Position numbers and translations under genes: made by a program
In this document: one piece after another, positions 1 through 7,619 of the stretch
How positions within the stretch are numbered: the first letter of the stretch is position 1
Layout of the letters: each line of letters opens with the position of its first letter
Notes under the pieces: model-generated
What the model was told of the DNA's origin: nothing
Databases searched by the model: none
Seen by the model: the letters and a program-made list of their open reading frames with translations, nothing else
DNA from: Ammoniphilus resinae
GTDB lineage: Bacteria; Bacillota; Bacilli; Aneurinibacillales; RAOX-1
Direction of reading: 5' to 3'
DNA length: 64,000 bases
Assembly (NCBI RefSeq): GCF_017873965.1
Contig: NZ_JAGGKT010000002.1
Location: 472,312-536,311 of the forward strand

Positions 1-124
1 CATGTGGCGCTTCCATATCTGCTTCCGAGTAGATGGCGACGGTTTTAATTCCCATCAACTGGCAAGTCCTTATAATCCGAGCTGCGATTTCCCCCCGGTT
101 TGCTATCAAGATTTTTTGGAACAT
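1..124 (-). CDS. Biotin carboxylase (acyl-CoA carboxylase alpha subunit), N-terminal part
   Basis: The first 41 residues of a biotin carboxylase lie on the minus strand and run off the left edge. The start [18 protein letters not shown] is the hallmark N-terminus of the biotin carboxylase fold, which carboxylates biotin with ATP and bicarbonate for acetyl-, propionyl- or methylcrotonyl-CoA carboxylases. Two ATGs are possible (130 and 124). I chose 124 because GGAGGA at 136-131 is then six bases upstream, whereas it would abut the ATG at 130. The neighbouring remnants of an acyl-CoA ligase and HMG-CoA reductase suggest a branched-chain acyl-CoA/HMG-CoA locus like the Bacillus yng operon, rather than fatty-acid synthesis. 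That assignment is inference, because only the N-terminus is visible. Confidence 0.85.
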   Translation of the reverse strand, partial: MFQKILIANRGEIAARIIRTCQLMGIKTVAIYSEADMEAPH

Positions 125-225
125 GGACATTCCTCCTGCCGCTGTCGTTTGCGAACTACGTCATGTTGCCTCCGTTCGGCAAACAATATAGTTGTCTTTT
201 TAGGCATACCGACCAATTCCTCTAA

Positions 226-351
226 CCCTTCCACAATTTTGACACCAAACCGATCTTCAAAGCGCTTCCAGAATTCCTTTGGCGTTGCCGCACAAGCTGT
301 TATTTTCGCCGGATACTCTCGATCATCTACACGATGGGAGAAATCATCAGG
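226..351 (-). pseudogene. Remnant of an AMP-forming acyl-CoA ligase
   Basis: One minus-strand frame, opened after a stop at 354-352, reads DREYPAKITACAATPKEFW followed by KRFEDRFGVKIVEG. This matches the conserved stretch of CaiC/FadD-type acyl-CoA ligases just before the adenylation motif (usually EGYGMTE). Immediately after EG the homology ends: the GYGxTE motif and everything downstream are missing, and about 100 bases later the biotin carboxylase starts. Only about 42 codons survive, so the gene is dead. The original substrate cannot be told. Confidence 0.6.
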
Positions 352-503
352 TTAGGACTATGTAGGTCATTGGTCTTCAATATTTTTCTTGATTCAGGAC
401 GGCAATCTCTCCGCATTAAAAATTGAGCCAAATGGATCTGCTCCAGATGAATTCCCCTTTCCTTGAATGTAGCACCACTCCTAGCTGTCATTGATTTACC
501 CAT
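327..503 (-). other. Unassigned stretch with a 58-codon reading frame
   Basis: Between the ligase remnant and the HMG-CoA reductase remnant I see no recognisable gene. One minus-strand frame runs from ATG at 503 (or ATG at 491) to TAG at 329-327 and contains RSGATFKERGIHLEQIHLAQ. It has no clear ribosome binding site and resembles nothing I recognise. It overlaps the ligase remnant in another frame. It may be another gene fragment or chance. Positions 504-593 are very AT-rich and hold nothing I can name. Confidence 0.25.
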
Positions 504-609
504 AATTTTTACACTACAGTTAAAGTTCCCACTATTTATTTTAATTAGATTATAACAAAAATATTTATAAAGCTAAAAATATTTTAGGATTTTCTAAAAG
601 AGAATAAGG

Positions 610-915
610 AGAGAACGGCTCCTACTATTGCTCCCGCTTCTATCGCACTCCTCTTTATTCTCAATATCACGCATCTTGGTTACAAAAGGATCGCAACAAT
701 CTAATAGTTGAATTTGAGTGAACATCAGTGATTCCGTTGTGCCCCATGACTGGCCTCGGCAACGACCGAGGATTCCTCCGTAGCTATACAAACCACGATC
801 TGTCTCCCATTGACCAGAAAATGATGGGCGAATCCTATTGGAATTTCCATGATCCGATCGTATTCTCGACATCCGGTCTGCTAAGGACTCGCCTAAAGAA
901 CTTTCCTCGTTCTCG
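610..915 (-). pseudogene. mvaA: Frameshifted remnant of class II (degradative) HMG-CoA reductase
   Basis: Pieces of class II HMG-CoA reductase appear in order on the minus strand but in different frames. SLGESLADRM (about 900-870) is followed by a frame change to ENTIG (family ENVIG), another change to IPIGFAHHFLVNG and EESSVVAEASHGAQ (family LPLGIATNFLVNG and EEPSVVAAAS), a stop, then TTESLMFTQIQLLD and DPFVTKM (family SSAPLMHAQVQIVG and QDPLNAR). The rest of the protein, including the C-terminal catalytic histidine region, is absent. The intact enzyme (about 430 residues) interconverts mevalonate and HMG-CoA. At least three frame changes and truncation mean this is a pseudogene. Its neighbour across the divergent gap is a decayed regulator. 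Confidence 0.72.
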
Positions 916-1046
916 TCAACGGAAATTGTTTGGCAAGTTGAATATCAAAGAAATACCCCATTATTTAAGCAGGATTTTCTACTTTCGGGATATTAATATG
1001 CAATTTTTCAGATTTTTTTGTATGATATAAGTTGTAAAGGGATTGG

Positions 1047-1475
1047 ATGAAGAAGATGTCGAATCAAAATCCAGTGATTAACGAAACTAACCTTCTACTA
1101 AAAAATTTGATAGATAGTTCTCATGATGGAATTACAATTGCTGATGAAAACAGGAAAATCATCTGGTATAATAAAGCATTTCATCGCTTGTCCGGGTTAA
1201 CTTCACAACAAATAGATGGCTATATTAGCTACCAACTCGTCGGAAAAGGCTTTCAAGAAACCTCGACTGTTAAGGAGGCCATTCACTACAGAAAAGTAGT
1301 GACTAGATTTATTAAATATTCAAGCGGCTTAGAATGTCTGGTCACTTCTAGTTTCTGATTACGAGAAAAAATTTTAATAGACTATTTATCAAAGAATACG
1401 ATGACACAGTGTGCAGATTTATTGAAGATTTATTTGTCTACCCTTACACGAAAGAAACAGCGCTATGGGCTGTGA
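1047..1475 (+). pseudogene. Sigma-54-dependent regulator reduced to its PAS and Fis-type HTH ends
   Basis: Residues 1-103 form the N-terminal PAS domain of an NtrC-type activator (LIDSSHDGITIADENRKI, then YNKAFHRLSGL and LECLVTSS). A TGA follows at 1356-1358. In the same frame translation would continue as LREKILIDYLSKN to STLTRKKQRYGL and a stop at 1473-1475, which is the C-terminal Fis-type helix-turn-helix ending (S-T-x-x-RKxxxYGL) of the same family. The AAA+ sigma-54-interaction domain (about 240 residues) and linkers are missing, so an internal deletion has fused the two ends. It lies divergent to the HMG-CoA reductase remnant, as a specific activator would. A short PAS-only peptide could still be made from ATG 1047, but I doubt it functions. 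Confidence 0.7.
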
Positions 1476-1524
1476 AGTGAATTTTCATTTCGGTAAACTT
1501 CAAATGAATGAAATGGAGGTAACC

Positions 1525-2520
1525 ATGAGCAACGACTTTGAACTACTTGTCCAGAAAATCAATGAAATCCTTCATCAACAGGGGGAACTGAGTTCAAATC
1601 ATCATTCTTTAGAGCCTGGTACATCAATCGTGGGTCCGAAGAGTATGATCACTTTCGCACTCAATCATCAGACTTGTCTTGCTTATCCTGTGGAGTCCGT
1701 TTCCGGGCCGATTGCTCAATTCATTTCCCTGCTTATCACCATGAATGAAAAAGCTACTGATCAACATTCGAAACATGAATCTTTCCTTTTAAAGGCAATT
1801 AATGAACCTTACACCCCAGGATTAAAAGCGGAATTGGAAATTCTGGGGTATTCAACAGATCTTACTTACTTGCCACTACTAATAAACTTTGACGATCCTG
1901 AGCAAGAATGGCGAGCAATTGTGGACGATTATTTTGCAAAACAATTTATAAGTGCCATTACAAATGGCACCGGCTATTACCTTATTTCATTGAAGGAATT
2001 TTCTATAGACCTTGAAGATAAGAAGGCTATAGAAGAACTAGGTATTGGATTAGTGGAGATTTTACGTGAAGAGGGATTTGATAAGATGACATTATCCTTT
2101 ACAGAGCCCGTCAACACTATCAAGGATTGGAAATCATCCTTCGGGCAAGCCGAGACAATCATGAGAGCTGGCCAATTTTTCCACCCAGAAGAGAGAATCT
2201 TCTTCACATGGAATACTCCATTAGAGGTAATGCTATTTAACTTGCCAAAAGAAGACAGACGTTCTTTTATTCAATACGTTTTAGGAGCGAAAGAAAATGA
2301 TACCTTTGATTCCGAAATGTATCGAACTTTAAAAGTTTTCCTTCAAGAAAACTTAAATATTAGTGAAACCGCAAGAAAGCTCTTTATCCATCGTAATACC
2401 TTAATCTATCGCCTGGAAAAATTCACTGCTGAAACGGGGCGGGATATCCGTAATGGAAATGAAGCCTTTTTGGTATATTTAGCTCTACTTCTCGAAAAAG
2501 GGCTACAGCAAAGTGACTAA
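1525..2520 (+). CDS. PucR/CdaR-type transcriptional regulator
   Basis: This is a 331-residue regulator with an N-terminal sensory region, a GGDEF-like middle domain and a C-terminal PucR-type helix-turn-helix. The C-terminus is diagnostic: LKVFLQENLNISETARKLFI, then HRNTLIYRLEKF and GRDIRNGNEAFLVYLAL, the form seen in CdaR and PucR. I chose ATG 1525 because GGAGG lies five bases upstream; an in-frame ATG at 1465 would sit inside the preceding pseudogene and has no ribosome binding site. It is followed 98 bases downstream by the MsmX-type ATPase on the same strand, so it may control that gene. Regulators of this type usually sense small acids or sugars. The ligand here is unknown. Confidence 0.8.
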   Translation: MSNDFELLVQKINEILHQQGELSSNHHSLEPGTSIVGPKSMITFALNHQTCLAYPVESVSGPIAQFISLLITMNEKATDQHSKHESFLLKAINEPYTPGLKAELEILGYSTDLTYLPLLINFDDPEQEWRAIVDDYFAKQFISAITNGTGYYLISLKEFSIDLEDKKAIEELGIGLVEILREEGFDKMTLSFTEPVNTIKDWKSSFGQAETIMRAGQFFHPEERIFFTWNTPLEVMLFNLPKEDRRSFIQYVLGAKENDTFDSEMYRTLKVFLQENLNISETARKLFIHRNTLIYRLEKFTAETGRDIRNGNEAFLVYLALLLEKGLQQSD

Positions 2521-2618
2521 ATATAACAAGAAAAGTTTGTATAATCTGTCAATAGAAAACTACTAATTAAGGCTTTACAATAATATATAAGGAAATCACA
2601 TAAAAGAGGAGGTTAAGA

Positions 2619-3728
2619 ATGGCTGGTATTAAATTTAATCACATCAAAAAATCGTACGGAAATAACGCTTTAACTGTGAAGGATTTCCATTTAGATGTTC
2701 CAGATAAAGAATTTTTGGTACTTGTTGGTCCGTCTGGTTGTGGGAAATCAACAACACTTCGAATGATTGCTGGATTGGAAGAAATATCTGAGGGTGAACT
2801 TTTCATTGGGGATCGTATGGTTAATGATGTAGCCCCAAAGGATCGAGATATTGCCATGGTTTTCCAAAACTATGCGTTATATCCGCATATGAATGTATAC
2901 GACAACATGGCCTTTGGTTTAAAGCTTCGTAAATTTTCTAAAACCGAAATAAACAAGCGTGTAAAAGAAGCAGCAAAAATCCTAGATATTGATCATTTAC
3001 TAGACCGTAAGCCGAAAGCGCTTTCAGGTGGTCAAAGACAGCGTGTTGCTCTAGGACGGGCGATTGTCCGTGAACCGCAGGTATTCCTAATGGATGAGCC
3101 TTTATCCAACTTAGACGCAAAACTCCGTGTGCAGATGAGAACTGAAATAAGTAAGTTACATAAACGATTGGAAACCACCATTGTCTATGTTACACACGAT
3201 CAGACCGAGGCAATGACCATGGGTGACCGGATCGTCGTTATGTACGACGGCATCGTTCAACAGGTGGCAACTCCCCAAGAAATCTACAACTATCCCGCGA
3301 ACCGTTTTGTTGCCGGATTTATCGGATCTCCTGCAATGAATTTTCTCAATGGATCTTTAATCGAGGATAACCAAAGTCTTTACTTTAAAAACGACTCTAT
3401 ATCTATCCAGATTCCAGAAGGTAAGGCTAAGATCCTTCGAGCACAAAACTATGTAGGGCAAGAAGTGATTTTTGGAATTCGCCCAGAAGATATCCATGAT
3501 GAATTGATCTTCTTAGAATCAGCTCCAAAAGCCACGTTTACCTCTACTATTGATGTCGCCGAGAATATGGGTTCTGAGTTGTATTTATACCTAAACACAG
3601 GTGAAAACAATATTACCGCAAGGGTAAAAGGAAGATCGGAATTAAAAAGAGGCCAAAATGTAAAATTGGCATTCGACATGAATAAATGCCACTTCTTCGA
3701 TGCAAAGAGTGAGGTGGCTATACGATAA
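2619..3728 (+). CDS. msmX: MsmX/UgpC-type ATP-binding protein of sugar ABC importers
   Basis: A 369-residue ATPase that energises CUT1 sugar importers from the inner face of the membrane. Walker A is GPSGCGKST (residues 37-45), the Q-loop is VFQNYALYPHMNV, the signature is LSGGQRQR, Walker B is VFLMDEPLSNLDA, followed by the VTHDQ switch histidine. A C-terminal OB-like regulatory domain (from about residue 235, with FGIRPEDI) is typical of MsmX, UgpC and MalK. The ribosome binding site GAGGAGG lies seven bases before the ATG. No permease or binding protein adjoins it, but three permease pairs in this window (11151-12923, 29917-31691, 46231-48032) have no ATPase. In Bacillus one MsmX serves many such importers, so I infer the same here. 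Confidence 0.9.
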   Translation: MAGIKFNHIKKSYGNNALTVKDFHLDVPDKEFLVLVGPSGCGKSTTLRMIAGLEEISEGELFIGDRMVNDVAPKDRDIAMVFQNYALYPHMNVYDNMAFGLKLRKFSKTEINKRVKEAAKILDIDHLLDRKPKALSGGQRQRVALGRAIVREPQVFLMDEPLSNLDAKLRVQMRTEISKLHKRLETTIVYVTHDQTEAMTMGDRIVVMYDGIVQQVATPQEIYNYPANRFVAGFIGSPAMNFLNGSLIEDNQSLYFKNDSISIQIPEGKAKILRAQNYVGQEVIFGIRPEDIHDELIFLESAPKATFTSTIDVAENMGSELYLYLNTGENNITARVKGRSELKRGQNVKLAFDMNKCHFFDAKSEVAIR

Positions 3729-3752
3729 AGTCAAATTGTGATTTATTTAAAA

Positions 3753-3777
3753 ACCGGGCATAGCCCGGTCTTTTATT
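3753..3777. terminator. Rho-independent terminator, probably bidirectional
   Basis: The stem ACCGGGC/GCCCGGT (3753-3759 and 3763-3769, loop ATA) is followed on the plus strand by CTTTTATT, ending the msmX unit. On the minus strand the same stem is followed by TTTTTAAATAAA, so it could also end the aldo/keto reductase transcript from 4804. Confidence 0.85.
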
Positions 3778-3868
3778 GCTGTTATTGGTGATTATCCCAG
3801 ATAGACTTGGATTCGGACAGGAACCACCCACCCTCTCTTAACCTCAATCAAAAAATCTCCCTTAATCC

Positions 3869-4804
3869 TTAATCTCCCACCTGAATTCCCTCCAAAAATA
3901 AGGGCAATTCATCCCAAATTTCGTCAGAAATTGGTTCACAAGCAGCTCGAAAGCACCCTTCAACCTCTTCCGCAGATGAAGCGCCAATCAGCGTGCAGGC
4001 AAATTCAGGCTGGCGAAGACTGAATTGCAGGGCCAAGCTTAGTACGTCAACCTTCCGATGTCGACACCATTCATGCACCTTGAGCGCAGCAGCCACTTCA
4101 GCCTGAGGCGGTGTCCAACGTGGTGTGCCAATTCCCAGCGGATCACGTCCTGATAAGAGACCCATTGCTAATACAGCCCCATTAACAACACCCACTCCTT
4201 TTTGCCGAGCATAGGAACATACTCCCCTAATGGCACTTTGACGAAGCAGCGTATAATCATTGACAGAAAGTACCATATCTAACTGCGTTGAATCAATCGC
4301 CTGACGAATCAATTCATGACTCTGCACACCGATGCCAATCGCTCGGATTACGCCCTGACGTTTCAAGTCTACCAACGCTTCAAGGGCTCCCCCACTAGCC
4401 AAGGCCAAATTGAGATGTGGAGGCAACGGATCATGAATCAACGCAATGTCTAAGTAATCAACCCCAAGCACCTTCAAACTGTTCTCGATGCTCCAATAGG
4501 CAGCATCGGCAGAATAATCCTGGTAACGTTCCCGATGTGTTCCCACCTTGCTAGAAAGATAGAAACGATCTCTTGGTACGCCACGCAGCGCTAATCCCAT
4601 CCGTCTTTCCGCTTCAAAATAATAAGGGGAGGTATCAAGCCAATTCATCCCAAGTTCTAATCCTTTTTCAACGGCAGCCACTCCTTCTGCATCTGAAACG
4701 GCCCCGAAAATTCCACCAAGACCGGCCCCCCCTAAACCCATAAGGGTTGTCTCCATGTGTGTGTGACCTAACCTTCGTTTCTCCAAAGGGTGAGGAGTTT
4801 TCAT
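3869..4804 (-). CDS. Aldo/keto reductase, L-fucose/D-threo-aldose dehydrogenase-like
   Basis: A 311-residue NAD(P)-dependent aldo/keto reductase of the group containing D-threo-aldose 1-dehydrogenase (L-fucose/L-galactose dehydrogenase). The catalytic tetrad is visible: D57 and Y62 (NWLDTSPYY), K86 (LSSKVG) and H124 (ALIHDP). The group normally oxidises free sugars at C1 to lactones, which would fit the SMP-30 lactonases elsewhere in the window. It starts at ATG 4804 after GGAAAGGA. It lies 62 bases downstream of the ROK regulator gene on the same strand with no terminator between, so the two may be cotranscribed. Exact substrate is inference. Confidence 0.82.
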   Translation of the reverse strand: MKTPHPLEKRRLGHTHMETTLMGLGGAGLGGIFGAVSDAEGVAAVEKGLELGMNWLDTSPYYFEAERRMGLALRGVPRDRFYLSSKVGTHRERYQDYSADAAYWSIENSLKVLGVDYLDIALIHDPLPPHLNLALASGGALEALVDLKRQGVIRAIGIGVQSHELIRQAIDSTQLDMVLSVNDYTLLRQSAIRGVCSYARQKGVGVVNGAVLAMGLLSGRDPLGIGTPRWTPPQAEVAAALKVHEWCRHRKVDVLSLALQFSLRQPEFACTLIGASSAEEVEGCFRAACEPISDEIWDELPLFLEGIQVGD

Positions 4805-4866
4805 TGTGTCGCATCCTTTCCATCGCCATATAATTCTTCCACTAAACTGGTATAACCTTCAAAAAT

Positions 4867-6093
4867 TCAATTAGTAAAAAGATAGTCTGGATTATCGAAC
4901 AGTTCTTTTAAAACGAGGGCTCCGGAACCAATCAAATTGGCCATCTCCCCTAGTTGTGAAAATTTAACCCGCATCCGCTGTTTGGGAACAGGAAGTGCTC
5001 GAAGCCTAACGTGCCGCTCAATTTGTTCAATTAACCGGTCACCTAACAGACTCATTTCTCCATGGATGATGACTAACTCTGGGTTAAGTGTGTTAGCAAG
5101 ATTAGCAATACCAACCCCAAGGTATTTCCCCAGATCGTAGATGGCCATTTGCTCAACAACTGTATCGCCTTGTTCGATTGCCTCAGCAATAAGCTGAATG
5201 GAGAGGTCATCTGGAGATTCTACCATTTCTTTTAATTTCAATGTTCTTGATAGATTCTTAGCCACCTTTACTTGTAATGCGTTAGATGAGGCAAATACTT
5301 CCCAACAACCCTCGTTGCCGCATTGACAAGCTGGTCCATCCATTTGAATCGTGGTATGCCCAATCTCTCCAAAGCTATTATCGATTCCACGGACAATTTG
5401 CTGATTGATGATAATCCCAGCCCCGATGCCAACATCTGTTTCAAGACTGACAAAGGTTTGAATATCTTTTCCATCTCCAAACATTTTTTCGGCTAAAACT
5501 AGATTTCGGCACTCATTATCTACCCAAACAGGGGTTTGGAACTTCTCAAATAAACTTTCTCCAAGACTAAAATCATGTAAGTTCTCAAAGTTCGTGGCGG
5601 TGATGATTTTTCCTGTTTGTGTTTCTACCAATCCAGGACAACCAACACCAATGCCGCGAACCAGAATTTCCAACGTATTTGCCTTCTCGTTTAGTTCTTC
5701 TACCATTTCATAAATTTTGGCTAGAATGCTTGATTTTGATTCCTTTTTCGTTGTTGGCTTATTGATCTTCCACAGGGTATTGGCTGACAAATCGATTAGT
5801 GCTGCCTCTATGAAACGAAAACCAAGATGCAAGGAAATAATGGCCCCGCCTTTGGAATTAAAGGCAATCAGCTTTGGACGTTTTCCTCCCTGATCGGTGG
5901 ATGTTCCAATCCCGCTTACTTTAATGAAACCTTCCCCTATTAATTCATCAACCAAGGAAGAAACGGTAGGACGACTTAGTCCTAATTCCTTTGAGATCTC
6001 CGGCTGTGTTGTTTCCTCAAGATTTCGGATCAATTTTAGAATGCCAAGTTTGTTAATTTGTTTAACATCTGTCTTCCTTGAGATGATTAGCAT
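4867..6093 (-). CDS. ROK-family transcriptional regulator (XylR/NagC type)
   Basis: A 408-residue repressor with an N-terminal winged helix-turn-helix (TQPEISKELGLSRPTVSSLV, residues about 29-48) followed by a ROK sugar-binding domain. Visible ROK features are VDNECRNL, the GIGAGIII glycine turn, GEIGHTTI and the zinc cluster CQCGNEGCWE. A GGAGTG ribosome binding site precedes the ATG. Such proteins bind a sugar or sugar phosphate and release DNA. A large palindromic element (6123-6255) occupies the space immediately upstream, between this gene and the sugar-binding protein gene. It is homologous in layout to the second ROK regulator at 42439. The likely targets are the adjacent importer and enzymes. 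Confidence 0.87.
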   Translation of the reverse strand: MLIISRKTDVKQINKLGILKLIRNLEETTQPEISKELGLSRPTVSSLVDELIGEGFIKVSGIGTSTDQGGKRPKLIAFNSKGGAIISLHLGFRFIEAALIDLSANTLWKINKPTTKKESKSSILAKIYEMVEELNEKANTLEILVRGIGVGCPGLVETQTGKIITATNFENLHDFSLGESLFEKFQTPVWVDNECRNLVLAEKMFGDGKDIQTFVSLETDVGIGAGIIINQQIVRGIDNSFGEIGHTTIQMDGPACQCGNEGCWEVFASSNALQVKVAKNLSRTLKLKEMVESPDDLSIQLIAEAIEQGDTVVEQMAIYDLGKYLGVGIANLANTLNPELVIIHGEMSLLGDRLIEQIERHVRLRALPVPKQRMRVKFSQLGEMANLIGSGALVLKELFDNPDYLFTN

Positions 6094-6122
6094 GATGTTT
6101 GCACTCCAATCTTTACGTTAAG

Positions 6123-6255
6123 AAGGGGGACCTTTGAAAATTGGGGTCAGACCTCTGTCGAAATTTACTGAATCAGCTATCTACTCTTTGTAATAGAAAA
6201 TCTTTGGTTCGATAAATTTCGACAGAGGTCTGACCCCATTACTTTAGTCCCCCTT
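6123..6255. repeat. Nested palindromic element (MITE/REP-like)
   Basis: Outer arms AAGGGGGAC (6123-6131) and GTCCCCCTT (6247-6255) enclose a second pair of perfect 26-bp arms, TGGGGTCAGACCTCTGTCGA plus six bases (6142-6167) and its exact complement (6213-6238). A 45-base AT-rich centre separates them. The whole 133 bp can fold into one long hairpin. There is no open reading frame inside and no T-run after it, so it is not a simple terminator. GGGGTCAGACC-type inverted repeats often accompany IS200/RAYT-like transposases, so a non-autonomous mobile element is my inference. Confidence 0.75.
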
Positions 6256-6264
6256 GATCTACTT

Positions 6265-7554
6265 CTACTGTTCAGCTTTTTGTTGCAGCTGATCTAAGGC
6301 CTCTTGTGGTGTTTTTTGACCAAGAAGGGCCTCTTGGACCGCTTTGATCGTTTCCAGACGCATTTCCGTAAATTTTGGATCCGTTAATGGATAAAACTTT
6401 GCAATTGGAAGCTGTGAGATGAATTGCGCAGTCAAAGGATCCTGGTTGGACATGCTTTCTCCTGCAGCCTTCGTGGCTGGAAGCATGCCTTCAGTTTTCA
6501 TAAACTCTTCATATCGTTTATCGTCATATAGGAAATCAAGGAATTTTCCAACCGCATCGGGATGCTTGGTACTCTTAAATACCATTAGAAAATCTTCTAC
6601 CCCTAGGTTAAAAGGTTCTTTCCCTTCATTTGTAGGAATCGGAGCTACCCCATACTGTAAATTGGGGGCATCCTTTTTCAAGATCGTAGGCAAGAAATTG
6701 GCAGTGATCATCATACCAACCTTTCCTGCGCCAAATACCTTTTGCAATTCATCCCGATTAATCGCTGTAGGCTGAGGGTTCGTTACTTTATCCTTTTGAA
6801 CTAAGTCGGCTAAGAACTGGAGACCTTCCACATTTTCAGGTGTGTTCAAGACCCACTTGCCATCCCTTTTCCAGTCCCCGCCATTCCCCCAGATAAAATA
6901 GGAGAAATAGGCTTGACCTTCAAAGGTTGTCATTGGTACTCCAAACCCGTCTACACCTGTCTTTTCTTTAATCGTTTTCGCAGTTTGACGAAGCTCTTCC
7001 CATGTTTTGGGCGGCTCAGAAATGCCTGCTTGTTCAAAAAGCTCTTTATTATAGTATAAACCACGAATAGATGCGAGAAGTGGAAGTCCATAGGCTGTAC
7101 CGTCTAACTCTCCTGCTTGGTAGAAAGATTCATAGAATTTGGCTTTTAATTCTGGTGAAATGACTTCATCCAAAGGAAGAAGCAGATCGTCACCAGCATA
7201 AGCGGCATAATGATTCAAGTTAAGAATATCAGGCGTTTGGTTTGTGCTGACCATGGTATTCACCTTTTGTTCTAGAACATCCCATCCTACGATTTGCAGG
7301 TTTACCTTAATGTCGCTATTCTCTTTTTCGAAGTCTTCTACTACCTTTTGCAGAAACGGTCCTGTTTCATTACTATATTGGGCAGCAACAAAGGTGATTT
7401 CCTTCTTTTCTCCACTGCTTGAAGAGGGCGTACTGTTTGTTGGTTTTGCCTCTTCTTTGGGTTCACTGCTGGAACAAGCCATAAGTAGGGTGGACATTAG
7501 CATAAATAGCGATACGATTACCCCCATCCATCTGAACGGCCTCATCTTCTTCAT
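6265..7554 (-). CDS. Sugar-binding lipoprotein of a CUT1 ABC importer
   Basis: A 429-residue extracellular solute-binding protein (family 1). The signal peptide runs MKKMRPFRWMGVIVSLFMLM and ends in the lipobox LLMAC, followed by a Ser/Glu/Thr-rich linker, so it is anchored outside the cell. Typical SBP_1 elements follow (PDILNLNHY, YYNKELFEQAG, PPKTWEEL). I chose ATG 7554 because GAGGGGGA lies just upstream; a longer frame from 7629 would put charged residues before the signal peptide. It is the last gene of the unit that starts at 15455, and its partner permeases are at 11151-12923. No ATPase is in the unit, so MsmX (2619) is the likely partner. The substrate is unknown. Confidence 0.88.
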   Translation of the reverse strand: MKKMRPFRWMGVIVSLFMLMSTLLMACSSSEPKEEAKPTNSTPSSSSGEKKEITFVAAQYSNETGPFLQKVVEDFEKENSDIKVNLQIVGWDVLEQKVNTMVSTNQTPDILNLNHYAAYAGDDLLLPLDEVISPELKAKFYESFYQAGELDGTAYGLPLLASIRGLYYNKELFEQAGISEPPKTWEELRQTAKTIKEKTGVDGFGVPMTTFEGQAYFSYFIWGNGGDWKRDGKWVLNTPENVEGLQFLADLVQKDKVTNPQPTAINRDELQKVFGAGKVGMMITANFLPTILKKDAPNLQYGVAPIPTNEGKEPFNLGVEDFLMVFKSTKHPDAVGKFLDFLYDDKRYEEFMKTEGMLPATKAAGESMSNQDPLTAQFISQLPIAKFYPLTDPKFTEMRLETIKAVQEALLGQKTPQEALDQLQQKAEQ

Positions 7555-7619
7555 TCTCGATTCCCCCTCATTCGAATTCGTTTGGAATACCGATTTGCAG
7601 GCTTTTTCTCGTACAACCG

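Noticed and set aside
2-355. 117-codon plus-strand frame at the left edge
   Set aside because: It is antisense to the biotin carboxylase start and the ligase remnant, has a Ser/Arg/Cys-rich composition and no ribosome binding site.
594-872. 92-codon minus-strand frame as an intact small gene
   Set aside because: Only parts of it match HMG-CoA reductase; the matching pieces jump between three frames, so it is a pseudogene segment.
728-1030. 100-codon plus-strand frame
   Set aside because: It lies antisense to the HMG-CoA reductase remnant, which explains the sequence far better.
4867-6093. ROK protein as a sugar kinase
   Set aside because: It has an N-terminal winged helix-turn-helix and is about 100 residues longer than ROK kinases; the same holds for 42439-43629.
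6123-6255. Ordinary Rho-independent terminator
   Set aside because: The loop is 45 bases, arms are 26 bp with a separate outer pair, and no T-run follows on either strand.
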